27,180 nt of DNA. Source: a virus. The translations under genes were made by a program, and so were the position numbers. This document shows, in pieces, positions 9,794 through 17,555 of the stretch; the stretch's first letter is position 1, and each line of letters starts with the position of its first letter. The stretch lies in the IMG/VR virus record IMGVR_UViG_3300017779_000118, positions 1-27,180 of that record; one strand, given 5' to 3'. The notes beneath the pieces are model-generated. The model saw nothing but the letters and a program-made list of their open reading frames with translations, did no database searches and had not been told where the DNA came from.

Positions 9794-10420
9794 TCAAGGG
9801 AATACTGTTGCTACTTCAAATTGCATAGTAAATGAAACCTCTACAGTATCGGAAGTAAAATCGCAACCGAACTGTCTAATAAACCCCTTAACTCCTTCTG
9901 AAGTAGAAGAAGTAGGAAAGGAGTCGCTAAGAGGGACTCTGTAATTATCTAGTTCATTGCGCCCACCTCTAGAAGTAAAAGTCCAAGGGATTAAATCCCC
10001 CCTACTACCGCTTCCATCGGCATCTCTATCTTTGTAGTTTTCATCTACATTAGACGGAATTAAAAATACTAGTTCATCAAATGCTTGGTGAAGTGCTGCG
10101 CCAGTAGAATCTACTCCGGATGCAATCATCTGTGCGATTTCGTGTGCAGTAAATGTTAGTGCTGCGCCACTATGTCCGCCCGACCCGTCTTTAGTTATCG
10201 CAGACTCCATAATGAAACCTTGTAAAGTAATTGATTTACTAGACATTCCTAAATCTAGGGCCGCAGTTACCGCTTCCCCTGTTGCTAATCCACTAAGAGG
10301 GACTGGTAAAGCAGGTATTTGTTTATCTGTAGAAATGCTAACGCTAGTGACAAGTAATGGGATTACATTTTTAGTGAGGCTTCCTTGATTGGCCTTAGTT
10401 TTTAGATACACGAAACTCAT
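9794..10420 (-). CDS. Tail-tip or distal tail protein
   Basis: 208 aa, beta-rich, without cysteine pairs (one Cys near the end). It starts with SFVYLKTKANQGSLTKNVIPLLVTSVSISTDKQIPALPVPLSGLATGEAVTAALDLGMSSKSITLQGFIMES, where the 'I.a.PvP' turn followed by a strand reading 'k.I.lqG' is common in virion proteins that follow the tape measure. Later come TAHEIAQMIASGVDSTG and a disordered Asp/Gly/Arg part. The end (FIRQFGCDFTSDTVEVSFTMQFEVATVF) is a strand pair. The order after the tape measure suggests the distal tail ring. The TGA stop of the tape measure lies inside the GGGTGAT ribosome site. Confidence 0.6.
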   Translation of the reverse strand: MSFVYLKTKANQGSLTKNVIPLLVTSVSISTDKQIPALPVPLSGLATGEAVTAALDLGMSSKSITLQGFIMESAITKDGSGGHSGAALTFTAHEIAQMIASGVDSTGAALHQAFDELVFLIPSNVDENYKDRDADGSGSRGDLIPWTFTSRGGRNELDNYRVPLSDSFPTSSTSEGVKGFIRQFGCDFTSDTVEVSFTMQFEVATVFP

Positions 10421-10424
10421 TTAA

Positions 10425-11861
10425 TCACCCCATTGTCCTAGAAGAAGTACTTCTATTAATTTTATTATTTACCATATCTCCTATCTTACTTGCGATTCTT
10501 CTCATCTCTCCATCAGAAGTATCTCTAGCATTAATGGTAATATTGATGTTAGTAACTCCACCGCCACCGCCAACCATAGTCCTACTTTTTCTATTAGAAT
10601 GTACTTTAGAACCTGCTGGAAGATTTACGAATTCTGGCCCCTTTTCCCCTACAAGGGCCATGCCTCCATGAGAAGTACCTCCGGCATGAAATACATCCCA
10701 GTCAGATAATTTATCCCAAAGCCACTTTGCCACTATCATTACTCCAGCAGTTATGAGAGCAGGTACAATAATTGGGAATCCATACATCCATAATACCATA
10801 GCACCTAAAGCCACTAAAGCACCCAAGGCCCACTTTTCCCAAGTTAGGCTAGAAAAGAAATCCAATATAGATTCTCCTAAATCCATGCCGACTTGGAAAA
10901 GAGCAGAAAGGCCCGCCAATCCAATAGTATATGCAAATTTCAAAAGGACATATGCGCTAGCCACCATTAAATCTAACAGGGCATATGCTACATCTAGAAG
11001 AGAAGCATCTCCCATAAAGAAATCTATTATTGTAGAGAAACTATCCCAAATAGTATGTAAAGCGGTTTCTATTCCCGCATAAAATCCTTCAAATGGTTTC
11101 ATGAATCCGGTGTATAGAGACTGAACCGTACTCCAAAACACTTTGAGGAATGTGCCTACTGCCATTATAACTAACATAGAAATGATGAAGAAATTAAACG
11201 CCTTGGCTAATATCGTTCTTGCTAGTTTCATAACTCCTAAAATTAGACCAGCACTTTTACCAATCCATTTAAATTTATTTTTTTTCAGCCAAGAAAGGGC
11301 TGCTCCACCCTTTTCTCTAGCACCCTTTCCAAAGGATTTAATTTGGTCAAGTCTTTCCCCAAATGCTTCTTGACGCTTATCAAGGAATTGCCCACCCTTA
11401 AGTTTAGTTAGAGTACCGACATCTGACATCACTCCCCTTAATCCTCTCCCCTTTCCTCCATCAACACCAATGGAGTCCATCTGATTCAACAGGTTTTTCA
11501 TCCCTTTACCCATGCTTTTAAACGAGGGTAGGTTTAGTCGTTCTGCAAAGTTAGGCATTTTTAATACATTGAGTTTTTTAATACCTTTTCCTAGTAGGGA
11601 ATTCTTTTTCATTATTTGTCCCATAGTAGTATCGTAAACCTTCCCTGTCACAATTAGACCGGTTTTGAATTTATTTAATATTGTAAAACTACCTCTAAAG
11701 GTATAAAGAAAACTTTTAGCAAATCCTTTAAACCCGTCTTGAGCACTCATAAAGCCCGAAACCGCTTTACCTGCTTTAGTAAAGTAGCCTTCGTATTTTT
11801 GGGAAATTTCGGCTATTTCGCCAAGAGTTTTCTTAGTATTTAGAAGAGGGTCGGTGGCCAT
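10425..11861 (-). CDS. Tail tape measure protein
   Basis: 478 aa; sets tail length and may help DNA entry. Residues 1-195 are basic and helical. Three hydrophobic regions follow at about 200-245, 288-325 and 343-380. The C-terminal part has LVGEKGPEFVNLPAGSKV at 403-420, the motif seen in many tape measure proteins, then a Gly tract and ITINARDTSDGEMRRIASKIGDMVNNK, like the usual C-terminal helix. It lies directly after the chaperone pair and before the tail-tip genes. At roughly 1.5 angstroms per residue the tail would be about 70 nm, short for a long-tailed virus. The start has AAGTGATATT before ATG, the ribosome site overlapping the chaperone stop. Confidence 0.85.
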   Translation of the reverse strand: MATDPLLNTKKTLGEIAEISQKYEGYFTKAGKAVSGFMSAQDGFKGFAKSFLYTFRGSFTILNKFKTGLIVTGKVYDTTMGQIMKKNSLLGKGIKKLNVLKMPNFAERLNLPSFKSMGKGMKNLLNQMDSIGVDGGKGRGLRGVMSDVGTLTKLKGGQFLDKRQEAFGERLDQIKSFGKGAREKGGAALSWLKKNKFKWIGKSAGLILGVMKLARTILAKAFNFFIISMLVIMAVGTFLKVFWSTVQSLYTGFMKPFEGFYAGIETALHTIWDSFSTIIDFFMGDASLLDVAYALLDLMVASAYVLLKFAYTIGLAGLSALFQVGMDLGESILDFFSSLTWEKWALGALVALGAMVLWMYGFPIIVPALITAGVMIVAKWLWDKLSDWDVFHAGGTSHGGMALVGEKGPEFVNLPAGSKVHSNRKSRTMVGGGGGVTNINITINARDTSDGEMRRIASKIGDMVNNKINRSTSSRTMG

Positions 11862-11865
11862 AATA

Positions 11866-12072
11866 TCACTTCATTTTCTTGGTCTGCTTTTCCATTTCTT
11901 CTGCCTTTATCTCTTCAACTATTCCATGTATTGCTAATAAATCCTGTACTAATTGGGCTGGCATCTGATAGATTTCTAATGGGCTTATCCCTAACGCTTG
12001 TGCCAAAGTGTAGACGACTAAGAGGCTTCCTGTTTGGGCATCTGTTTTACCAGACCTAATTCCCCGCCTCAT
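11866..12072 (-). CDS. Tail assembly chaperone, -1 frame extension (T part)
   Basis: 68 residues from the ATG overlapping the first frame's stop (TAATG). It starts with basic MRRGIRSGKTDAQTG, followed by helices (SLLVVYTLAQALGISPLEIYQMPAQLVQDLLAIHGIVEEIKAEEMEKQ). No ribosome site precedes this ATG, because the upstream bases are the A-run. It is therefore most likely made by -1 frameshifting from the first frame, giving a 190-residue fusion (120 residues, then Arg-Leu, then these 68). Re-initiation at the TAATG is the alternative. The last codons run into the tape measure's ribosome site. The helix text with 'LGISPLEIY' resembles the second domain of lambda-like GT proteins. Confidence 0.7.
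   Translation of the reverse strand: MRRGIRSGKTDAQTGSLLVVYTLAQALGISPLEIYQMPAQLVQDLLAIHGIVEEIKAEEMEKQTKKMK
12022..12070 (-). promoter_or_regulatory. Possible frameshift-stimulating stem-loop
   Basis: Seven bases after the slippery site, GAGGC (12070-12066) can pair with GCCTC (12026-12022). Inside, TCTG and CAGA form a small stem around GTAAAA, with a possible GGG/CCC pair between. The distance is in the usual 5-9 base range for stimulators. The outer stem is only five pairs, so folding should be tested. Confidence 0.4.
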
Positions 12073-12437
12073 TAATCGTTTTTTTCTTCATCCCCCGACA
12101 TTAATTCGAAAGGGTTAGGCATTACTTCTTTTATTTGATTCCCTACAAAGGGAGTGAGTCTAATTAAATCAACTGCGGATAAACTGGGTTCAGTTTTCTC
12201 GATGAAATTCTCAATCATGTATCGGTACATTGCGTTCAAGTCCAAATCAAAACTTTGGGTCTTTGAATCAATGTTCATTAAGGAATTAGCGGCCTTTTCT
12301 ACTTCTAGCCAAGTTGGTTCCTTAATCCAAATCTTTAGGTATTCATCACTATCCGGTGCTACTTGAATCCAGTGGCACTTTGCTTCTGTGAGTGCAAACA
12401 TTACACTCTTGTTACTTACTATTTTTTTGTTTAACAT
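12072..12437 (-). CDS. Tail assembly chaperone, first frame
   Basis: 121 aa (start ATG 12437, with AGGTGG five bases upstream; a GTG three codons earlier overlaps the site). It lies between tube and tape measure genes, the invariant place of G/GT-type chaperones. The protein starts with MLNKKIVSNKSVMFALTEAKCHWIQVAP and continues through EKAANSLMNIDSKTQSFDLDLNAMYRYMIENFIEKTEPSLSAVDLIRLTPF, a strand then helices, as in many tail chaperones. It ends in an acidic GDEEKND. The last codons contain a slippery sequence, so a share of ribosomes should continue into the next frame. It should coat the tape measure protein during tube growth. Confidence 0.75.
   Translation of the reverse strand: MLNKKIVSNKSVMFALTEAKCHWIQVAPDSDEYLKIWIKEPTWLEVEKAANSLMNIDSKTQSFDLDLNAMYRYMIENFIEKTEPSLSAVDLIRLTPFVGNQIKEVMPNPFELMSGDEEKND
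12078..12084 (-). promoter_or_regulatory. Programmed -1 frameshift slippery site (A_AAA_AAC)
   Basis: The minus strand holds A AAA AAC in exact codon phase (GAA AAA AAC GAT TAA), two codons before the first frame's stop. A -1 tandem slip leads to CGA TTA ATG AGG, which is the frame of the second chaperone part. Heptamers of the X XXY YYZ type between tail tube and tape measure genes are conserved in long-tailed viruses. Phase, place and product all fit. Confidence 0.8.
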
Positions 12438-12454
12438 ATCTTCCACCTACTAAA

Positions 12455-12479
12455 CCAACAAACGAACAAACGGTGTTGG
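12455..12479 (-). other. Short hairpin between the basic peptide and chaperone genes
   Basis: CCAACA and TGTTGG arms (12474-12479 and 12455-12460) with a 13-base T-rich loop can pair in the RNA. It lies in a 50-base gap, one of the few in the window. No T tract follows the stem, so a terminator is not supported; processing or translation control is possible. Confidence 0.25.
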
Positions 12480-12486
12480 TGGAATA

Positions 12487-12591
12487 TTATTCTGTAGTTT
12501 CTTCTTTAACTACCTCTTTCTTTGGTCGGCCCTTTTTCTTAGATTCAGATTTTCTTTTTTCTGCTAATTTTCTTTTTTCGTACATATCCAT
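12487..12591 (-). CDS. 34-aa basic peptide with AT-hook-like motif
   Basis: A short frame between the tube protein and chaperone genes, too small for length-limited ORF calling. It has a good ribosome site: GGTGATTTTG before ATG at 12591, where the TGA of GGTGA is the tube protein's stop. It ends at TAA 12489-12487. The peptide is helical and very basic, with KKKGRPKKE near residue 19-27, which resembles a GRP-type AT-hook, then VVKEETTE. About 50 bases separate it from the chaperone gene. The ribosome site, the exact placement and the composition support a real gene; a regulatory leader is also possible. Confidence 0.55.
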   Translation of the reverse strand: MDMYEKRKLAEKRKSESKKKGRPKKEVVKEETTE

Positions 12592-12596
12592 CAAAA

Positions 12597-14222
12597 TCAC
12601 CCTTGTAATTTCCAATGAGTTTTGACAGTACATTCTTTCAAATCTCTAGGCTTTACCATTGCTTCAACGGTAATTGGCCCTTTATCCTCCGGTATTGTAA
12701 AGTTAGCACTCTCTAGGAAATAATTCTTGAAAGAGATATTAATTTCTTCTCCATTGGGTTTGTCGAATTGCAAATCAATTAGTCCATCTTGAGCGAAGTT
12801 GCTACCGCCTGTTTCTACAGAAGTTCCAGTATTTTCATTTCGATTAAATAGTTCTTCGAAGAGTAAATCATCTGTAACTAAAGCAGTAAAAGACAATTCG
12901 TACATTCTATTGGATGGAATAGCATCTTGAATAGAAGTATTCCCAACCCCAATAAATCTCTTTTCCTGTAGGTTGTTATTAATAGTTAGAGAAAGGTTTG
13001 TAATCTTTAGGAACTGCTGGCCGAATGCACTGAAACTCCCTCTAGAGAAAAAGAATGGCTCTAAAAACTCGTCAGATTCATAATTAAACAATAAAGTATT
13101 ATCTAAACCTGCACCTCCCCTAGACTCGTAATTCTCATTTTGCTTTAGTTTATGAACGGCCCTTGTGTTTAACTCCATAGTCATTTTAACTTCTTCATTT
13201 TCATTAGCGGTCATAGTAAAACTATTGACTCTATTTCCTCTAGCGATTCGTACAAAATTAGTGTCTTCTAGCGTCGGATTAGTATTAGTATGATATGGGC
13301 TACTACTAGGTAATTTGCTAATAGTCTGCTCTAAAGAAAACGAAGGAAGTTCGTCATTATTAGATTCTTTGAATTCGTAAGTAATTGCTTTAGTTATGCT
13401 TGAAGGAGTAACAGGAACATCTAATTTTTCTATCTTCGATTGTAAATCCACATGTTTTAGAATAGGAGGAGTTAGCGCAGTACTAGAAACTCCGGTAGCC
13501 GCATAGCCGGTCTTATAGAAAATAGGCCCACCTTGTTCTGTATGGGTTTCTAAAGTTTTAGCACCCGCCCCTTGGTCGTTAGAATCAATATAAATTTCCC
13601 CAGAAGTACCCGCTAAAGGGTTGGTTATGGTGGAGTTTAGCATGGTAGCGGTTAGGCTATCACATTTTCCTAAAGCATAATAAAGCCAAGCACCGTGATT
13701 CGCCATAAAGTTTAGACTACCACCACTAGCAGATTCTATTCCCTTGTATTGGTAAGTCATGTTTCTTGAGCCGCCAAGAGCAAGGTTCATCTGTTTTACT
13801 TCTACTTCCACATTAGGAAATTCTGCACTTTCCAAAAGACCAAGCCAATTATCAGCATTTAGTCTAGCAGTAGAAGAACCAGTAGAATATCTTTGGCCAA
13901 CACAAGGCGCACCATATGGTCTAATCACACAAAAATATCCGCTAGTAGCAGTAGCAGTATGGGCCGGAGTAATCTGTATAGAATTGGAAGAATTTCCCGT
14001 AATAGTACAAATAGAATTAGGAGTGGTAGCCGAACTATTGTATATTTCTACAGTGCATCCTACATAAATATCTTGCACTAAAAGGTAAGAATTTTGGAAA
14101 TCTGCTACAGGAATTAGGTTAGTAGTATTACTAGTACTATGATTCAATTCTATGTATAAATGCGTTTCGGGAACGAATGTTAAACTTGCGCCGCTTCCTA
14201 AAAATATATCTGTGTTTGTCAT
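12597..14222 (-). CDS. Major tail tube protein
   Basis: 541 aa, beta-rich. The first 150 residues (NTDIFLGSGASLTFVPE, TVEIYNSSATTPNS) look like an added decoration domain. The core begins near EFPNVEVEVKQMNLALGGSRNMTYQYKGIESASGGSLNFMANHGAWLYYALG, a pattern typical of tube proteins of long-tailed viruses. The later part (FLKITNLSLTINNNLQEKRFIG and SNRMYELSFTALVTDDLLFEELF) has the strand-turn-strand text of tube_2-like domains. It is longer than most tube proteins (150-350 aa), probably because of the extra domain. GAGAGG precedes the ATG. Position before the chaperone/tape measure set agrees. Confidence 0.72.
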   Translation of the reverse strand: MTNTDIFLGSGASLTFVPETHLYIELNHSTSNTTNLIPVADFQNSYLLVQDIYVGCTVEIYNSSATTPNSICTITGNSSNSIQITPAHTATATSGYFCVIRPYGAPCVGQRYSTGSSTARLNADNWLGLLESAEFPNVEVEVKQMNLALGGSRNMTYQYKGIESASGGSLNFMANHGAWLYYALGKCDSLTATMLNSTITNPLAGTSGEIYIDSNDQGAGAKTLETHTEQGGPIFYKTGYAATGVSSTALTPPILKHVDLQSKIEKLDVPVTPSSITKAITYEFKESNNDELPSFSLEQTISKLPSSSPYHTNTNPTLEDTNFVRIARGNRVNSFTMTANENEEVKMTMELNTRAVHKLKQNENYESRGGAGLDNTLLFNYESDEFLEPFFFSRGSFSAFGQQFLKITNLSLTINNNLQEKRFIGVGNTSIQDAIPSNRMYELSFTALVTDDLLFEELFNRNENTGTSVETGGSNFAQDGLIDLQFDKPNGEEINISFKNYFLESANFTIPEDKGPITVEAMVKPRDLKECTVKTHWKLQG

Positions 14223-14247
14223 GTTCTTCCTCTCCCTTACTTACTAA

Positions 14248-14757
14248 CTATGGGACTGAGAGTGCGAATCGTTTTGCTTCTATGCTAATCTTATATCCGA
14301 AAATTCTTTTCTTCCTGTCATTTGATTCGTTTCTAGCCCCAACAAAAATTTGATTAAATCTAGAACCGTCGCTCGCAGTATATCCGGTGCGCTTCCCCTC
14401 AAGCACATGACGAGTAATCAAGTATAAAGCCCTTAGCCTATCTTTGCCAAAGTCAGCATCCGTTCCGGCTCTTTCATCTTGGACATGTCGAATGTGAATT
14501 GTAAATGAATAACTTTCGTTGCGTACATCATAATGTACTGTCGGATAATCTACAGTTTGGCTATCTTCAAAAATAACGATTAAGTCTTTTAATGATAAAT
14601 CGTACCGACTTCCTCGGTTTGCTTCCATACTTCGAATATCAATTATATTTGGTTTACCAATATGGTCACTAGAAATTGTACCTGCGCTTTGTAGAGCAGT
14701 AGCAGAAGAAGACCATCCTGTATCTAGAAGATTAATTAAAAGACTAACTTCATCCAT
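14248..14757 (-). CDS. Probable tail terminator/tail completion protein
   Basis: 169 aa, alpha/beta. It has an N-terminal helix (MDEVSLLINLLDTGW), then strands (GKPNIIDIRS, LIVIFED, YSFTIHIRHV), a long helix (KDRLRALYLITRHVLEGKR) and a last strand pair (KRIFGYKISIEAKRFALSV). This order matches gpU/gp17-like tail terminators, which cap the tube and join it to the neck. Position supports it: directly upstream of the tail tube gene and after the adaptor. The ATG overlaps the previous stop (TAATG), and AAGGGGATGG is just upstream. No signature residues are known to me, so the call is structural and positional. Confidence 0.55.
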   Translation of the reverse strand: MDEVSLLINLLDTGWSSSATALQSAGTISSDHIGKPNIIDIRSMEANRGSRYDLSLKDLIVIFEDSQTVDYPTVHYDVRNESYSFTIHIRHVQDERAGTDADFGKDRLRALYLITRHVLEGKRTGYTASDGSRFNQIFVGARNESNDRKKRIFGYKISIEAKRFALSVP

Positions 14758-14966
14758 TATTCCATCCCCTTAAGTGCTTCTTCTAGCCTATCTTTCATTA
14801 CTCTTTCCATATGTTCAGCAATCTTGGCTTCTGCATTTGCTAACATTTCATCTTCGGAAAATGTAAAGTCTACTCTTAGTAATTTAGATATCTCTAACAT
14901 TTGTAGATTTCTTTCTTTTTCTATTTCTAGATATTTTTGAAATTGCTGAGAAAGATTTCCAAACAT
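14757..14966 (-). CDS. Small helical protein
   Basis: 69 aa (73 if a TTG at 14978 is used, which overlaps the adaptor's stop). It is almost entirely helical, with repeated Leu/Glu/Lys spacing (SQQFQKYLEIEKERNLQMLEISKLL, then EAKIAEHMERVMKDRLEEALKGME), consistent with a coiled coil. The ATG at 14966 has GGATGAT three bases before it, resembling the AAGTGATATT sites elsewhere. Its TAA stop overlaps the next ATG (TAATG). It lies between adaptor and tail terminator candidates, so a neck role is likely but unproven. Confidence 0.65.
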   Translation of the reverse strand: MFGNLSQQFQKYLEIEKERNLQMLEISKLLRVDFTFSEDEMLANAEAKIAEHMERVMKDRLEEALKGME

Positions 14967-14970
14967 ATTA

Positions 14971-16092
14971 TCATCCAATTATGTAAACTAAATCCTTCTT
15001 GCCATCTAAGATTTCCATTGCTTCTTTCTTTAGAATATCGTACTTTTCTTTAGTGGTAATGTTTGCCCCAGTTTCAGCAATGAGAATGGTTTGGTCATCG
15101 TGTCTTAGAATCTCTGCCGCTACTAATTTTGTAGCCGCTTCGTGTATTGCCGCAGGGACTCTAGAATCTCCAGCGATATAAGAAACTATTACAGAGTTAT
15201 TAGTATGATACGGGTAGTCTTGTAGGAAAAATATCCTGCCTTCATTACCGATTTTCCAAAAACTACCAATTCTTTTCATGTCTTGCTTATCTGTAAAGGC
15301 ATCAATGCTAATAGAAGCAGAAACATCTCCGGAAGTTACTGTAGCAGAAATAGTGCAATCCGAACCATCTTCCCCTTCTAAAAGAGAAGAGATATTAATT
15401 TTAGTTCCATCGTCGGGGTCAGTACTTGCATAAAAGAAATCTGAAATGTTAAAATTACTAGAGCCATCTTCTGTCAAACTCTTTCTATTATCTGCTCCCG
15501 TAAACGAAGCGGTCTTGGCGGGATATTGTTCATTTATTAGAGACACTATTTCCTTAGCCGTTGTTTTAGTACCGAACTTCTTACTAAAATTAGAATCTGA
15601 TAAACTCGAACCCACGCTATTACTAGCAGTAAGTGTAAATGTAGTAGAGCCATCGGGCAAAGTCAAGACAATTGTATTTAATTTTGCATAATCCAATATG
15701 GTTATACTTGCCTGTGCCGAAGCCAATTCTTTGTATGAATTCCCCTGCCAAACTTGCAAACTTACAATCTTTCTAACTTTCATATGTTGCAATTGCACAA
15801 AGCCAACATATCCTCCATAATATGCGTCTGCGGGATGTCTACTAAAATTAAAATCGTGGAATTCGTGTTCATGCCTAATGGGTCTATAGGAACGCTTTAC
15901 TTTATCGTCAATCATTCCTTCTACTCTTTTTATTATAGAACCTACTTGTACTTGGGTAGGATTTGTACCAGCACCGAAAGCAGGTATCTGTAATAAATCC
16001 GATACTGCGGTTTTGTCTGTATAGAATCCCTGCCCTGTAGAATAATCTGCATTAATTGTAGTGTAGTCACTAGGGGAAAATACTGTTGGCAT
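14971..16092 (-). CDS. Head-tail adaptor with inserted beta domain
   Basis: Likely binds the portal and connects it to the tail. The N-terminal part (about 50-70: VQVGSIIKRVEGMIDDKVKRSYRP) and the C-terminal part (about 310-373: VPAAIHEAATKLVAAEILRHDDQ and KYDILKKEAMEILDGKKD) form the helical frame typical of HK97 gp6/SPP1 gp15-type adaptors. Between them lies an unusually large beta-rich section (about 120-270). It has a pattern like LTLPDGSTTFTLTAS, TTAKEIVSLINEQYP and DGTKINISSLLEGEDGS, similar to 'IN'-type domains of hook and tail proteins. Typical adaptors are 100-200 residues, so this is about twice as long. The ATG at 16092 follows AAGGTG by six bases; a GTG three codons earlier overlaps the ribosome site. 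It directly follows the 483-aa gene. Confidence 0.6.
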   Translation of the reverse strand: MPTVFSPSDYTTINADYSTGQGFYTDKTAVSDLLQIPAFGAGTNPTQVQVGSIIKRVEGMIDDKVKRSYRPIRHEHEFHDFNFSRHPADAYYGGYVGFVQLQHMKVRKIVSLQVWQGNSYKELASAQASITILDYAKLNTIVLTLPDGSTTFTLTASNSVGSSLSDSNFSKKFGTKTTAKEIVSLINEQYPAKTASFTGADNRKSLTEDGSSNFNISDFFYASTDPDDGTKINISSLLEGEDGSDCTISATVTSGDVSASISIDAFTDKQDMKRIGSFWKIGNEGRIFFLQDYPYHTNNSVIVSYIAGDSRVPAAIHEAATKLVAAEILRHDDQTILIAETGANITTKEKYDILKKEAMEILDGKKDLVYIIG

Positions 16093-16093
16093 T

Positions 16094-17545
16094 TTAAGCA
16101 CCTTCTTCTATCTGTTCTTTTACTGTAAAGTAATTGTGAAGTATTTGGTCTATTTTATCTGAAAGGGGTTCGTTTAATCTATACTCGTTATCTTCTGACG
16201 CACTTGTGTCTTTCATTCCTTCCTCTATCCTAGCAATGGCATCTTGGATTTGACTCTCCTGTATCTCACCATCTTTTAGTTTAAATTTTTCTCCAATTTC
16301 TTGAAGTACTGCTTCCCTATCTTCGCCCTCTAACTCGTCGGGTATCTGATTATACATTTCAATTGCTCCCCTATACATAGGTGCATCCTTTCCGTATAAA
16401 TCTGAAAGTATTCCAACCTCTGTCCTATTGCCTTTTTTCTTTCCTCTATATTCGTATGCAAATGGACTTACACTAAACATTCCCTTCGGTTGGTTTTGTA
16501 TTTTAATTCCATATTTTATATCTGACCTAAGTGAAAATGTAGGGCCACTTTCACCGGCTTCGAATTCCATAACTCTAAGTTGTCCCTTTGGTGACATGGT
16601 GACTTTGAACTTTTCATCTTTGAGTCCTTGCCCCCTACTTGCCTCTACTATTCTCTTTAGTATTTCTTCTTCGAAGGCAGATACCATCTCTTCCTCAAGG
16701 CTTCCATCTTCCTCTACTATTTCATCAATAAGTTTTCCAGCAACATCTGAAAGAGTCGGCTTACTTCCTAAATTAAAGGGCTCAATGTCTTCCTCCAATG
16801 TACCAATTAGGTATTCATCTCCCTTCTCTTGAGTAAAATTTCTTTCGGCGTTCTTATATTGAACATTTGGATATAATGACTGCAAAAACTTTTTTTGGTT
16901 ATCTGTGTTAGAGTATTCAAATGTAACATCCCCAGTATAGTCGAATATATGAACTGTTCCGGTAGACTGTTCTTCAGTTCTATTAAACTTAATTGACATA
17001 TTATTTTTAGGATTTTTAACTTCGGGATATCGAGACAGGGGTACATGAGGAATGTCTTGACCGATTTCTGCCCTTTGGGGAATGTCTTCAAAGCCCCTGA
17101 TATATTCCTCGATATCCACACTAGAATCTAAATCAACATCCTCATCAGAACGCCTCTTACCGTATAGGCTATATCCTATTATTTCTAGACGCTTGGTTTT
17201 ATCTTTCATATCTTCTAAAGTATAGTCCTTTACTTTATCATATATCCTACTTCTAATTAGTTTAGTTTGCTCTCCCAGCCCACCTTCCATTACTAAATCT
17301 AAGATTTTAGTATCTTCTATCTGCTCAATTTTCTTTAGACCTTCTTCCGAAAAAGAACCTTCGTCAAATTCTATAATGGTACTTCTCTGTGACCTATCTG
17401 CAAGATTGGGTATTGAATCCACGCCTTCTAATTTAAATCCATCCTTTCCTTTATTTTTACCAGTGATGGTATCTTTAATCTTTCTTTCGAAATCAGAGGG
17501 CCATTCCCTCAATTCGTTTTGTGCATTCACTACCTTAGTGGGCAT
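16094..17545 (-). CDS. Unknown acidic 483-aa protein in the neck region
   Basis: Highly charged, Glu/Asp-rich protein, no membrane segment and no cysteines. The N-terminal 150 residues are helical (KKIEQIEDTKILDLVMEGGLGEQTKLIRSRIYDKV). The middle has beta-like text (TGTVHIFDYTGDVTFEYSNTDNQKKFLQSLYPNV) and an acidic helical stretch (GKLIDEIVEEDGSLEEEMVSAFEEEILKRIVEAS). The last part reads FKVTMSPKGQLRVMEFEAGESGPTFSLRSDIKYGI and ends with helices. Its length is near that of portal proteins, but the portal wing/stem/crown pattern is not seen and the position after the capsid gene is wrong. It overlaps no real gene. A neck or internal virion protein is possible. Confidence 0.72.
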   Translation of the reverse strand: MPTKVVNAQNELREWPSDFERKIKDTITGKNKGKDGFKLEGVDSIPNLADRSQRSTIIEFDEGSFSEEGLKKIEQIEDTKILDLVMEGGLGEQTKLIRSRIYDKVKDYTLEDMKDKTKRLEIIGYSLYGKRRSDEDVDLDSSVDIEEYIRGFEDIPQRAEIGQDIPHVPLSRYPEVKNPKNNMSIKFNRTEEQSTGTVHIFDYTGDVTFEYSNTDNQKKFLQSLYPNVQYKNAERNFTQEKGDEYLIGTLEEDIEPFNLGSKPTLSDVAGKLIDEIVEEDGSLEEEMVSAFEEEILKRIVEASRGQGLKDEKFKVTMSPKGQLRVMEFEAGESGPTFSLRSDIKYGIKIQNQPKGMFSVSPFAYEYRGKKKGNRTEVGILSDLYGKDAPMYRGAIEMYNQIPDELEGEDREAVLQEIGEKFKLKDGEIQESQIQDAIARIEEGMKDTSASEDNEYRLNEPLSDKIDQILHNYFTVKEQIEEGA

Positions 17546-17555
17546 TTAACCATCC

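Noticed and set aside
12455-12479. Transcription terminator
   Set aside because: The short stem is not followed by a T tract on the transcribed strand, and the genes on both sides appear to be co-expressed.
16428-16832. 134-codon plus-strand ORF
   Set aside because: It lies wholly opposite the 483-aa gene, its product is Ser/Pro-rich as expected for the reverse of an acidic gene, and no ribosome site or neighbour on that strand supports it.
16807-17121. 104-codon minus-strand ORF in another frame inside the 483-aa gene
   Set aside because: Overlaps the long frame completely, has no clear ribosome site and unusual composition.
16094-17545. Portal protein
   Set aside because: Length fits, but the position after the capsid gene and the highly acidic, low-aromatic sequence do not match a portal.
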